Source: Heterostelium album PN500
Taxonomy: Eukaryota > Evosea > Eumycetozoa > Acytosteliales > Acytosteliaceae
Assembly: GCF_000004825.1 (NCBI RefSeq)
Contig: NW_008805064.1
Location: forward strand, 3,178,544-3,242,543
Direction of reading: 5' to 3'
Length of the DNA stretch: 64,000 bases
The notes beneath the pieces are model-generated. The model was not told the DNA's origin. It ran no database searches and saw nothing but the letters and a program-made list of their open reading frames with translations. Of the stretch, positions 23,985-35,500 are shown piece after piece. Position numbers and translations under genes: made by a program. The stretch's first letter is position 1; each line of letters opens with the position of its first letter.

Positions 23985-26349
23985 CTCAGTTTGATTCAAA
24001 GAAAATATAAAAAATAATTATTATCAGATTTATTATCTAATCTGTATTTAACTGAACTAATTCTAACTGTTTCTAATATTTATAAATATATGTGTATCGA
24101 ATCTAATCTAAAAAAAAAATTTTTAGAGTGAAATAAAAAAAAAAGAAAGAAAGAAAGAGAAAAGAGATACGAAGTTGATAAATTAGTAAAACTACTACTA
24201 CTACTATATTTTGATTTGATTAAATGATATATATCACTATAATTATATATGTACTTGATGTATGTGAATGTGTGGAAAAAGTGAACAAAAATGAAAATAA
24301 CTTGCTCAACTATGCTTTGATGGGAGGATTGGTTTGGTTTGTTATATTAATTAGTTTGATTGTGTGAGGTGGTTATTTTTGTGAAACTGTGTATTTTAGG
24401 GTGAAAGTGGAGGTGGTGGTGTGGATGTTTAGATAATTTTGTTTGGTTTGTGTGTGTTTTTTTGGAATGATTTCAATTGTCACTAAAGTTTTGCTCTGTC
24501 TGTGGATCAAAAACACACACAGTTTAAGAACATAAAAAAAAATCAAATAAAAATAATTTTTATTAATCAAATGAGCAAATTAATTTGTTTATTTTTTTGA
24601 TGATTTTTTTGATAGCGAACAGGTGGTAACTTTTAAAGAAATCGGTGGATTAAAAAACGAGAGCAAAGAGCGCAATCTAATAAAAATGAAATAAAAAAAG
24701 TAAAAAAAAAAGTTTTGGGTCGATTTTTTGATAAAACGAAACATAGCAACATCTAAACCTTTTACGTGAGCGATAACCATTTGAAGTATTTTAATTTTCT
24801 CTCTCTCAGAGAAAAAAAAACCTTAAACTAATAATAGAATGAATTTTGTTTTTTCATTTATAAGATATATAAAACTAGTAACTGTAATAATTGTATAACA
24901 TAACAAGCTAAAAGAAAAAGATGACACTTTATTTAATTGATTTATATTTTATTTTATTTTATTCTTTTTAAAAGAAATACCAACCAAATTATTATTATTA
25001 TAATTATATTTAATATTTATTTATATAACACATAAAATTTAAATATTTCAATGAAGAGTTAAAATATTAATCTTATTTTTGAGGAATGACATACATTTAC
25101 TCTTTTACTTTTTTTTCTATTTATTTTTTATTATATTTTTTTAAACAACCTATTATATCAGTGTACAATATACTATTATATAATTTATTATTTATTTTTA
25201 ACTTTGGCTTTCTAATAAAATAAAAAAAAACCAATACAGTAAGGACATTCAGGCTTTACTTTATAAAGGTATTAGTGTTTACACATTATTTTTGTTGTAG
25301 CAATTATACAAAATTGAATGAATATGATTAGTAATAGCAAGAGTAATTATAATTAAAAGGAATGTAAAAATCAAATTCACAATGACATATGAAAGTAAGA
25401 TGTGTCAGCTGACAACAACATAAAACATGACTTGTATCGACATTTTTTGCACCACTTGCCTTTTTTTAAAATAGGTATTCAAAAATACCAATTTTGGAAA
25501 TTTTTTTTATTAATTTTTAAAGTGTTATTTTTTATTAAGATAATTTTCTGATTCACTTATTGTTTTGAATAAAAAAAGATGATGCTAAAACAAATAAATA
25601 TTATTTAATACAAAAGATCCTTTTTGAATTCCTTAAAATGGTATTGAACCAAATTTAATATTAATAGTTTTTACAAAAAAAAACAAACAATAATTGTTTT
25701 TTTAAAAGTTTCATTATTTGAAAATTTTCAAATGATTTATTTAATGTTTACCACAAGGAATCCAATAATTAAGAAGAATATGATTAAGTTAACGTCTTTG
25801 TTATCTTCCAATCTTTTTTTTTTTGATTTGATTTGATTTGATTTGATTTATTAACTTTATTTACTTTTGGTTTGGTTGGATTAAAACTATAAATAAAACT
25901 TGAAGTTGATATTCTGTTCAACTATATATATGAGAGAGTATATTCTTATTATTAAAATGTAGTGTAACACTAATAAAGTTGCCGACTTTATTGGTTTGTA
26001 ATTAGGCAAAAAACAAATAATAATAATTGGTTAAACAAAAATACATTTTTTAAAATAACTCTCCATTAGTTTTTTTTTATATTTTTGTAGTATTATTAAA
26101 GGAATGTAAAAATCAATTCAATGAAAGACTTACAACATAAAACTAGAGACCATCGACATTAAAGTTTCCACTAAAATTGCAATCAAGCTCAACAACCAAA
26201 ATTAAATCAAAAAAAATATTTATTTATTTTATTGAATCATTTACTTGAAGTTAATATTTTATCTACTATTATCTTTTCTACATAGTCAAAAATTCTTATA
26301 AGAGAGTCAAGTTCGATCTCATCTCGTCTCTTTTTATGTCTTCGCATAG
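23985..26349. other. Gene-poor stretch with degenerate repeats
   Basis: 2.4 kb of AT-rich DNA. The first 0.8 kb, upstream of phospholipase D, has GT/TG-rich patches (24240-24480) and purine/pyrimidine runs that fit a promoter. From about 25,250 on there are diverged repeated blocks (listed separately) and no convincing gene. Confidence 0.5.
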
Positions 26350-26900
26350 TTCAGTCCAAGCAATTGGTACTCCAACTGGTCTTCATTGAGTAATCCAAGT
26401 CAGATATTTGATGGAACAACTCGAATATCGCTCTACTATTTTTATGAAGTATTGTATGACCCAAAAGGTAATCGTGAGATACTTGTACAATCGTACAGTC
26501 AAACTTTCAAACGATCGGTTCTTGTACAGACCTCCAACGGAATTACACCTCCAGAATAGATTACTACTTATAAACAAATTAGATTATCAAGCTATTAGCA
26601 AAGACTTCACGGTATATTCTATGTTTAAGAAAAAAAGAACAACTCAAAAGTAAGAGCTATTGTTAAAAAGTTAAAGTGGAACACTTCTTTGGTTTAACTG
26701 ACGAAAGGTGTCATATTAAAAAGTCGCAGTATCTTAAACAAAGAAAATGAATATTGCCAACACTTTTTTTTTCTTTTCGTTGATTTGAACAGGTTAGCTT
26801 TATTTACATTTGGTTTGGTTGGTTTAAAAGTATATAATCTTGAGTTGAACAATGATGAGCAAGACTATGAGAGTATACACTGTATCACTCTTTCTTAAAG
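25360..26900. repeat. Two families of diverged direct repeats
   Basis: Block X: AAGGAATGTAAAAATCAA... with ACAACATAAAAC and ATCGACATT occurs at about 25360-25445 and again at 26098-26165. Block Y: CTTTATTTAC(A/T)TTTGGTTTGG followed by TTAAAA, an ACTTGA/CTTGAGTTGA word and a GAGAGTATA word occurs at about 25855-25945 and 26808-26885. A partial third Y copy (ACTTGAAGTTAATATT, then AAGAGAGTCAAG) is at 26245-26310, just before the orphan exon. The copies share order but differ by many substitutions and indels, suggesting old duplications of one locus. Confidence 0.5.
26350..26559 (+). pseudogene. Orphan coding-like exon (gene remnant)
   Basis: After a pyrimidine-rich acceptor-like sequence ending CATAG at 26349, a frame of 69 codons runs to a TAG at 26559. 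It has clearly coding composition in otherwise AT-rich DNA: SPSNWYSNWSSLSNP, then GTTRISLYYFYEVLYDPKGN and REILVQSYSQTFKRSVLVQT. No start codon or upstream exon can be found; the only nearby ATG (26337) is in a different frame and stops after 17 codons. It sits between copies of block Y. Most likely it is the last exon of a decayed duplicate gene. The family is not recognised. Confidence 0.4.
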
Positions 26901-26943
26901 ATTTGTTTTTTTTGTTACATGTTTAATCACTGGTTGAAATGGT

Positions 26944-28330
26944 TTAAATGATTTCAACTTTATTCCATGCGGTGTTTGAATGATTCTGACCAACCTCCAA
27001 AGTGTAAAGTTCATTATCTTGTTTTCTCAGAGTTTGGAATTGATTATTTCTATAAAAGACACATAGCTGATTATTTTCAAGTTTCTCTTTTAGTGATCTG
27101 TAACCATCATATGTCAGTTGTTCACCTGCCAAGAAATCTTTAACTGGATTGTTAAAAAAAAGTAAATAAATGTTAATACAAGATTACTCTAACCAATTAA
27201 ACTACAGACAAACAAACAACTAAACTTACCAGTACGTTCAAATTGAATGGACATAGTTGGGAATATTTCAATAAATCTTATCATCTTTGCTTCCAAATCG
27301 TGGTGTGTAAGATTTTGTTCCATAATTATATCATATCCCTATAAATTATATATAGATATGTAAGTAAGTTTATGTTTAACAATAATATTATTTTTAATTA
27401 TTATTATTATTACATACTTCTTCATTCTCTGAATAGATCCAACCATGATATAGCTTGATGTTAACGAAATTAAAGATGTTGTAGATCGATTTCATTTCGA
27501 ATTGATCGATGGCAGAGAATTTTACGTTGACATCGCTTACGCCCGAGTAGATGAGCAATTGGAGTTCGTCTTCACGATACTTGTTGAGTGCATTCTGTTT
27601 TTCTTTGTCGGACTTGCATTGTCCTTCCATGTATTTGTAGACGAGTGCACCGATCTGGCTCATCTTTACTTTATTCTTATCTTCGGTGTCGAATGTGATC
27701 TTTCCGAGCAACAACAACACATTGGCAATAGCCACCAACATAGATTGTGGTTTATTTTCATTCAAAACGATCTGTACTGTTCTATCATTATATTGTATTG
27801 CTTTAACTTTACATTCAATTTCCTGTTGCAAATAAATAAACATTAGTAACTCTCCTCTGTGTACAACCATAGGCAATTTTAATTGTTGAACATACCAAAA
27901 ATTGATTTTCAACCAATTTAATTTTCAAATCTTCAATCAACGATTTATTATCTTTACCGTTATCCCAATAGGTTGCACCAATATCTTTTTCAATATGAAA
28001 CCAAAGATGTCCATTTCTAACACCAATAACTAAATAATAGATAATATATAAATGTTAGAATAAAATAAAACTTGTTGTTGGTTTAGATTTAGTTTGTCTT
28101 TGCTTTTTTTTCATACCTTTTGCTGGTCCACTTGGTGTTGAAACAAGCTGACCAAAGAAGAAACCAAAGCGCTGACAAGCATCAGGTGTAATATCAAACT
28201 CTAGATCCTGTCCATCTTTAGCAGGATATTTATATTTCTTTACTTGTATATCATCTACATACTCATCATCACTGTTGTTACTGATTCTAATACTGTTGAA
28301 CGTTCTATTGATTTTATCGGTATCAGACAT
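26944..28330 (-). CDS. MINDY-family protein, predicted inactive deubiquitinase
   Basis: Five exons: 28117-28330, 27896-28029, 27418-27822, 27230-27338 and 26944-27143, all in phase, give 353 residues. MINDY (FAM63) proteins are cysteine deubiquitinases that trim Lys48 chains. The family hallmarks are here: PQSMLVAIANVLLL (family G-P-C-P-L-L-A-I-x-N-x-L), LYHGW, and LTYDGYRSLKEKL followed by CVFYRNNQFQTL (family F-F-R-N-N-H-F-S-T). The catalytic Cys is Ser143 (codon TCT, 27742-27744) and the catalytic His is Gln322 (codon CAA, 27040-27042); the upstream Gln of the oxyanion site is Asn137. The enzyme is therefore probably dead but may still bind ubiquitin. The first 70 residues are a divergent extension. 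The start is the first ATG in frame. Confidence 0.78.
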
Positions 28331-29555
28331 TGTTGTTTTACTTTCTTTATTTTTATTGTTCACAAACTAACAAAAAAAAATGATAACTTATTATTTTAAT
28401 TCTCTGAGACTATTGATTTACTAAAGCGTTGTTGACTTATTAACTAAACTAATCCCCTTTTCTTTCAAAATGGATGGATAATGGTGAAAAAAAAACATAA
28501 TCAATTGACTGCTATTGCAAAAAATAATCATTTATTTTTAAACACTTTTTTTAAAAAAACTCACACTAAACAATTTAAATAATCAAGTTTTTGATTTTTA
28601 TAAATTTTCTTTTCCAACATGATCATCATTAGTTGTAAAGAAACAAATAATAGGAATAAGAGTGACTTGACTTTAGTTTATTACTAATATAACCTGAATT
28701 GATTTGTTTTAAAAGAGAACCAAAGTGAAAAAAAAAAAAAGTTTATCCCTTTCAAAGTAATAATGTGTGATTAATAAAAAATTTATTCATTAAATTTTTC
28801 AAACATTTTCCACTGACCAAAAAAAAAAAAAAAACTGTTTTTTATTGTTTGATGGTGGTGGTCTGTTGGGGTTTTTGAAATCAAAACAACAATTATAAAT
28901 AAATAAAAAAAAATCACTTACCAAAATAATTTTTGATACACACACAAAGTGGTAATAATAATACATTTTTTTGTTAATAGGAATTGATCAACAATTTAAT
29001 ATTAATTGATATAAGATTAAAGATTTAATATTAATATTTATCAATTCATCATCAATCAATCAACATCGTCAAACAAAACACCATTAACATCATCATAAGA
29101 CAATAATAATAATAATCAAATAATTTACTTATTTTTTTTTAAATAAAAATAATACAAAAAAAAAAAAAAAGAAAAGAATAATAAAATACAAAAAAACAAA
29201 ACAAACACAAACTATTATATATTAACTAATAAACTAAAGTAAATTTACTTTTCTTTTTTTCTTAACTTCGCCACATAGTAGTAGTTAGTTGGTCTTTGTT
29301 TATATAGTCAGATCGATCGATCGATAGATTAGATTTATTGGCGAATTATTTAAAGAGATTTAATGTTATTGTAAAGTGTGAAAGTTTAAAAAAAAAGTTT
29401 AAAAGTTTGTTTGTGGTTAACTTAGTTATGTTTGTGTAGTTTAGTTGTCAAATTCATTATTTATTTATTTTTACAGTATTATTATCTATCTATCTCTCTT
29501 TTTATTTATATTATATTATATTCTTCTTTTTCTTTCTCTCTCTATCTTTGTATAA
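28331..29555. other. Intergenic, divergent promoter region of myosin and MINDY-like genes
   Basis: 1.2 kb between the two starts, very AT-rich, with A-runs at 28727, 28818 and 29155 and an ATCAATC-repeat region near 29040-29060. The last 250 bases before the myosin start hold a GATC repeat (GATCGATCGATCGAT near 29311) and a long pyrimidine-rich leader (TCTATCTATCTCTC and TTCTTTCTCTCTCTATC). No coding frame is seen. Confidence 0.55.
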
Positions 29556-32500
29556 ATGTATCAAAATCAATCCAATATTAGTAATAGTAATAATAAAGAT
29601 GAACAGCAACAACAACAACAACAACAGCAGCAACAGCAACCTCAACCTTCACTTTCAATATTCAGTGTTGTAACACAACCTTTTAGAACTTTATATAGTG
29701 GTGGTGGTGGTGGAAGTAGTAATAACAACAACAATAATAATAATAGTAATAACAGTAATAACAACAATAACGCACCATCTACATCTGCAAATTCATCACC
29801 TTTAGTTACATCTATCAATGGTGTTGTCATAACTGGTAACACCAACAACAGCAACAACAACAACAACAATAATAATCATGCTTCTTCGACAACAACTCCA
29901 CCCACTTTTATGAGTGGACATGCATCAACACCAAGTCTGTCCATTTCCAACTTTGAATCACTCTCTGTTGGTAGTAATTACCATGGTAATGGTAGCAGTC
30001 CGAACGCTTTCAACATAAACAACAATACAAATACAAATACAAATAATAATAATAATAGTTCACCTATATTTGGTTCAACAACATCAAATATCGGAATTAG
30101 CAATAGTAACAGTGGTGTCAGTAGGAATCTACGTGCATCTGGATCATCTTCAAATGCATCTTCCACATCGATGACACCAACCAACAATAACAATAACAAT
30201 ACAAACATAGTAATACAATCACTTTCACTTTCAACTTCACCTTCCTCAACATATTCGATAGATAACAATAACAATAATACTAAAGCAGCAACAACAACTA
30301 CAGCTACAGATAAATCAATAGATATAAATACAGGAAAGAAAACGAAAAAGAAGAAAATGGTGATTAAAGAATTTATAAAAGAGATGACAGAGACAAGGAC
30401 AAAACCAAACGATTTGACTTCACCTCAGTATACAGGTAGTGGGAGTGGCGGGAGCGGTGTCAATAACAGCAACAACAACAATAACAACAACAATGGTAAC
30501 CAACAGAATAACTCTTATATTAACTATGGACAACAACAACAACAACATCAATACCACCACCACCACCATCAACAACAGTTGGATCTATCATGCTTGGAGA
30601 TGAACAGAGTCGGACTAGACGATGCATCCGAGCTGAAAGATATCGACGAAGAAACTCTTTTAAATAATTTACAACAAAGATATAAAAAGAATATTATATA
30701 TGTATGTGGTGTTGAAACATTAACAATCTAAACAACTATTATCTAACAATATTAACGACAATTTATTATTCAATAGACAAATATAGGACCGGTTTTAGTT
30801 TCAATCAATCCATATCAGAAATTACCGATTTACACACAGGATATATTGAGAGTCTATAAGCAACGTAATGGAGTTCGACTAGCTCCACATATCTTCTCGA
30901 TTGCAGAGAAAGCTTATTTGGATATGGTTGATTTTCATAGGAATCAAGTTATATGTTTAGGGTAATTACTTAATAATAATATTAATAATTATGATGATAA
31001 AGATTACTAATTTTTGTTATTTTTATTATTTATTATTATTATTATTATTATTAATGTAGTGGTGAAAGTGGTAGTGGAAAATCAGAGAATAACAAATTGA
31101 TTATACTTTACTTGTTGGCTACCAATCCGAAACACTCTAATATTGAGAATCTGATATTGGAGTCGAGTTCCATTCTCGAATCGTTTGGAAATTGCTCGAC
31201 CAACTCCAATTTCAATTCCTCTAGATTCGGTAAATACATTGAGATCTACTATAGTTATCATGGTGAAATAAGAGGTGCTAGAATATTTAATTGTAAGTTG
31301 TGTTAGCAATATTGGTTGAAAACAATGAAAATAATGGGATTATTAATAACATTTTTATGATTATTATTATTATTTTACTATTTATTTCTAGATTTTATTG
31401 ATGAATCAAGAGTTACATTTCAATCGAAAGGAGAAAGAAACTTTCATATCTTTTATCAATTCTTGCTGGGAACCAGTGATGAGGAGAAACAAATGTATGG
31501 TCTGGCCGAGTGGAATAGCTACTACTATCTCAACCAGGGTGGACAATTCAACCAAGATGAAATCAACGATTGTCAGTCTTTCGATCGTCTCAAGATGGCA
31601 TTCAGTTTCTTTGATTTCACCACCTCACAGACCGACCTAATCTTTCGTACTTTGGCATTCATTTTAAATCTTGGAAATCTAACATTTTCACAATCTAAAT
31701 CAAAAGTTGATATCAAAGATAAATCTTGTAAGTTTAAATAGAATATTAATAATGTGATTATGTTTATATTATTATTTCGTACTAATTATAATAATATTTT
31801 AAAAGATTTGGAAGATATTTCAAAATCAATTTCATTCGATCCTTTGAAATTAGAAGCGATTCTCATTCAGGAAAACAAGACAAATACAATACATGAAGCG
31901 GTGGAGAATAGAGACTCTCTGGCCAAGTCATTGTATAACAATTTGTTTCAGTGGATTATCGATATTTTGAATTCCAAGCTGGCACCAACCACTGCTTTTG
32001 ATCATCAGATTGGACTGCTCGATCTTTTCGGTCACGAGTCTGGTAGCAATCAACAGCTCAGTGGCTACGAACAGTTCTCAATCAACTACCTCGAGGAACA
32101 ACTCCAACAACTCTACATTCAATCACTATTGAAAAACGAACAAGACGAATATAAAAAAGAGAGAATACAATGGACCAATCCAATTGTCTTTAAAGATAAT
32201 ACTGATTCTGCTGATTTAATGCAAAAGGTAAAAATCAATATAATAATAATAATAACAATAGATAGTAATCATACAGATTTATACTAATAATAATATATAC
32301 TTTTAGATTGTAAGTTTATTGGATCAAGAATCTAAAAATATGAATTCAAATGATAGTATCTTTTTGGAAAAGTTGAATTTGTTCTTGGGTAAACATCATC
32401 TCTACACTGTAAAACAAAAAAAGTTTGGTGTCGAACACTTTTTTGGAACTGTGTTTTATGACATCAAGGGATTCATTCAGAAGAATCGTGATGAAATATT

Positions 32501-35500
32501 CCACAGATCTTCCAATATCTATAGGAATTCGATTATCAAACTGTTATTCACTGGCACTACAAACAGTGGATTGAAAGAGTTGATGGAACAGCCAAATTCA
32601 CCGACATCCAACTCCTCGCCAACTTCCTCCGCCGTCAAGTTGACATCCAGGAAGTCACCACTCTCCATTATCAAGACACTTCCGGCCGGTGCCAACGTTC
32701 AGTTTGTTCGTTGTCTCAAACCGAATGCCAAGAAGCTATCGGCTCAGTTTGACAATAAGTTTATCACTGAACAGGTGCGCATCTTTGGATTGGTCGAGAG
32801 TTGTCGCATTCAAAAGTTTGGATATACAATCAACTATCGAAGTAAAATGTTTTTCGAGCGATTCTCTTTCTTCTTCCAGAATCAACAGCGTGTCTCCTCG
32901 ATGTTGACCAATGTGCTGGAGAAGATGAGAGACAGTGGCATCCAGATAGAATCGATTCTGGCGCCTTGCATCCAAATCGGTAACTCTAGGATTTTTATGA
33001 GATACACTCTTGGCTCGCTGCTCGAGTCGGAGCGACAGAAGCGTAGGAATCACTCGGCAATCACCATCCAAAAGACATGGCGAATGTATCGCGATCGCAA
33101 GAATTTCCTCCAGATGAAACGTGCGGTTGTCTCAATACAAAAGTGTACCAGACGTTTCTTGGTGCAGCGAAGATATCACTCGATTCGCGCGGCAGTCATT
33201 ATCCTCGAGTCGTTTGCGCGTATGTCAATTCAGCGCATCCGATTCCTCAGAACTAAACACTCTGCTCTTGCGCTACAGAATCTTCTTCGTGGATCACTGG
33301 CCAAACAATATAGCCAGGAACTCTCACTGTCCGTCAAGAACAACACAGCTTTACCAACACTTCCAGTTTCCTTGATTGTCCAAATCACACCTTGTACATC
33401 GCCACCCACCTCGCCTGGAACTTTCAAATCATTGACATCCTCAACCGACACTGGAAATAGTAATATTCACTCTCGTTTATTCTACAATCGTACAGCCAAT
33501 ACCAATAACAATAATAATGTGGAATCAACAATAAACACTACTTCAACAACTACAACAACAACAACTAGTAGTATAAGCACTACTTCAACAACTCCAAACA
33601 ATCCAACTATAAATATTCAAAGACCAACTCATCCAGTGAAACCAACAAATTTGGCTAGAGGTGTTCCTCCACTCAGAATTGGTTCGGTAAGAAAGGAGAT
33701 GCCATCACCAATGTACACACCCAATGCATCTCCATCTTCTGTCACACCATGTAGTGAGTCACCGTCAATGGAGTCACCTGCGATCTCTCCACCGATCTCA
33801 CCAAAGCGTGATATCAAAACCTCTTCAACCACTACCACACCGACTGGCAATCAACTGTATGATGCTTCCGGACATCTATTACCATTGGAATCACCACGTC
33901 CAAGACCACCACAAACAAACCACCTCCCATCAACATTTTCGATAGAGCACGTTCAATGCCCTCGTTCGAGAGTAGCAGTGCCGAAGCCGGTTCGCAAAAG
34001 AAGAACAATAGCTCGATGTCTATCAATTTGAACAATAGCAACAATAGCAATAAGAGTGGAGTATCCACACCTGTCGGTGGTCCGAATCCTCTGCCTTCGC
34101 CTCGCCAACCCGGCAATCCAATGCCGTCGCCTCGCACACCCTCTAGCAACCCTTCGCCTACCACACCCAATCCACTGACTCGCAAGGTTTCCCATCCAAT
34201 TTCACCGAAACTCTCACCAAGTTCACCTTCATTTATTTATTTTCCTTCGACTGCCAGTCCTTCTGTGAAAACCACACCGAAAACTGCTAGCGCTTCTCCC
34301 TCGACACTTCCAAAGAAACCGGAACTAATTCCGCCGGTTATGCCTATCTACAGAGCGACTGCATCGCTTCCTCATCTTCGAAGTGAAACCACCGTTGGTA
34401 TTATGTCGCCACGACGTCGCTCCAAGTCGATTGTCGTCAAACAAGCCGATGCCGAGGAGTTCCTCATTGTTGACTATGCCAAACAAAACTTTGAACTGCG
34501 TGCTAAAAAGTCGTTGATCCGAAAGAAATCAATCTCCTTTGGAAACCTATCGAGTTTCTCAAAGAAACTGACTTCGCCACTCCACAAGCTTCCGGATCCA
34601 GCACACGAGAAAATGGCACTCGATATTTTCAATCATATTTTAATGTATATGGGCGATACCGAACGTAAAAAGCCAATGGCTCAAATCGCTATCTATGTAA
34701 TCAAGTTGGCACTTGAGAATCCAGAGCTGCAAGACGAGTTGTATTGCCAGTTGATCAAGCAACTGACCAATCATCCAAAGCGTGACAACAAGGTTAGAGG
34801 ATGGGAATTGATGGCTATTTGTTGTGGATCGTTTGCACCAAAACAAAGGCTACTAAAATATATCTCTAGTTTCTTGCTACATCGTGGAAGTGATCACGAT
34901 GATGAAGGATACGCAATGATTGCATTCAACAGGCTACAAGCAATTAGCACCTTTGGACCACGTGCACTTCCACCCGTCGAAAAAGAAGTGGAAGCCGTTC
35001 AACGACGTCTCAATCTAAAGGTTCTATTCCTATTCCCAGATGAAGTCGGTGAGGAAATTGAAGTAGACAGCACTACGACCGCAGGACAAGTCACAGAGCA
35101 CCTAATGAAGTTGGCCGGTCTGCGATCAGAGTCACATGTTTGGGCGATTTTCGAAATCTTTAAGAACAAAGAACGTTCACTTCGCAAGAATGAATTCATT
35201 CTAGATGTCGTCTCAAAGTGGGAAGCGTACTATCAATCTGTAAATCTCTATAATCTCTCGCATGGTGTCCCCAACAACGGTGAGATCATCTCATTGGAAC
35301 CGTTCCAATTTTGTTTCAAAGTGCAGTTGTTTTTGAAACCAACGAAACAACTCACCAACAAATTTGATATTCAATTCTTGTTCCATCAGCTTATCAAAGC
35401 AATCTCGAAAGGACACATGCCAATCCGTGAGAGTGATCTATGCAAATTGGCTGCACTCCGACAGCACTTTGACCAACTTCAAAATTCGAAACCATTCTCC

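Noticed and set aside
24373-24780. Two minus-strand frames of about 65 codons upstream of phospholipase D
   Set aside because: AT-run derived, no splice or family support; likely promoter DNA.
27840-27912. Reading through 27823-27895 as coding in the MINDY-like gene (NFWYVQQLKLPMVVHRG..)
   Set aside because: It is in the wrong frame relative to the upstream exon; GTATGT..CAACAG splicing restores the family sequence.
29642-30274. Minus-strand Leu-rich frames opposite the myosin N-terminus
   Set aside because: Shadow of the Asn/Gln/Ser codon repeats (AAC, CAA) of the real gene.
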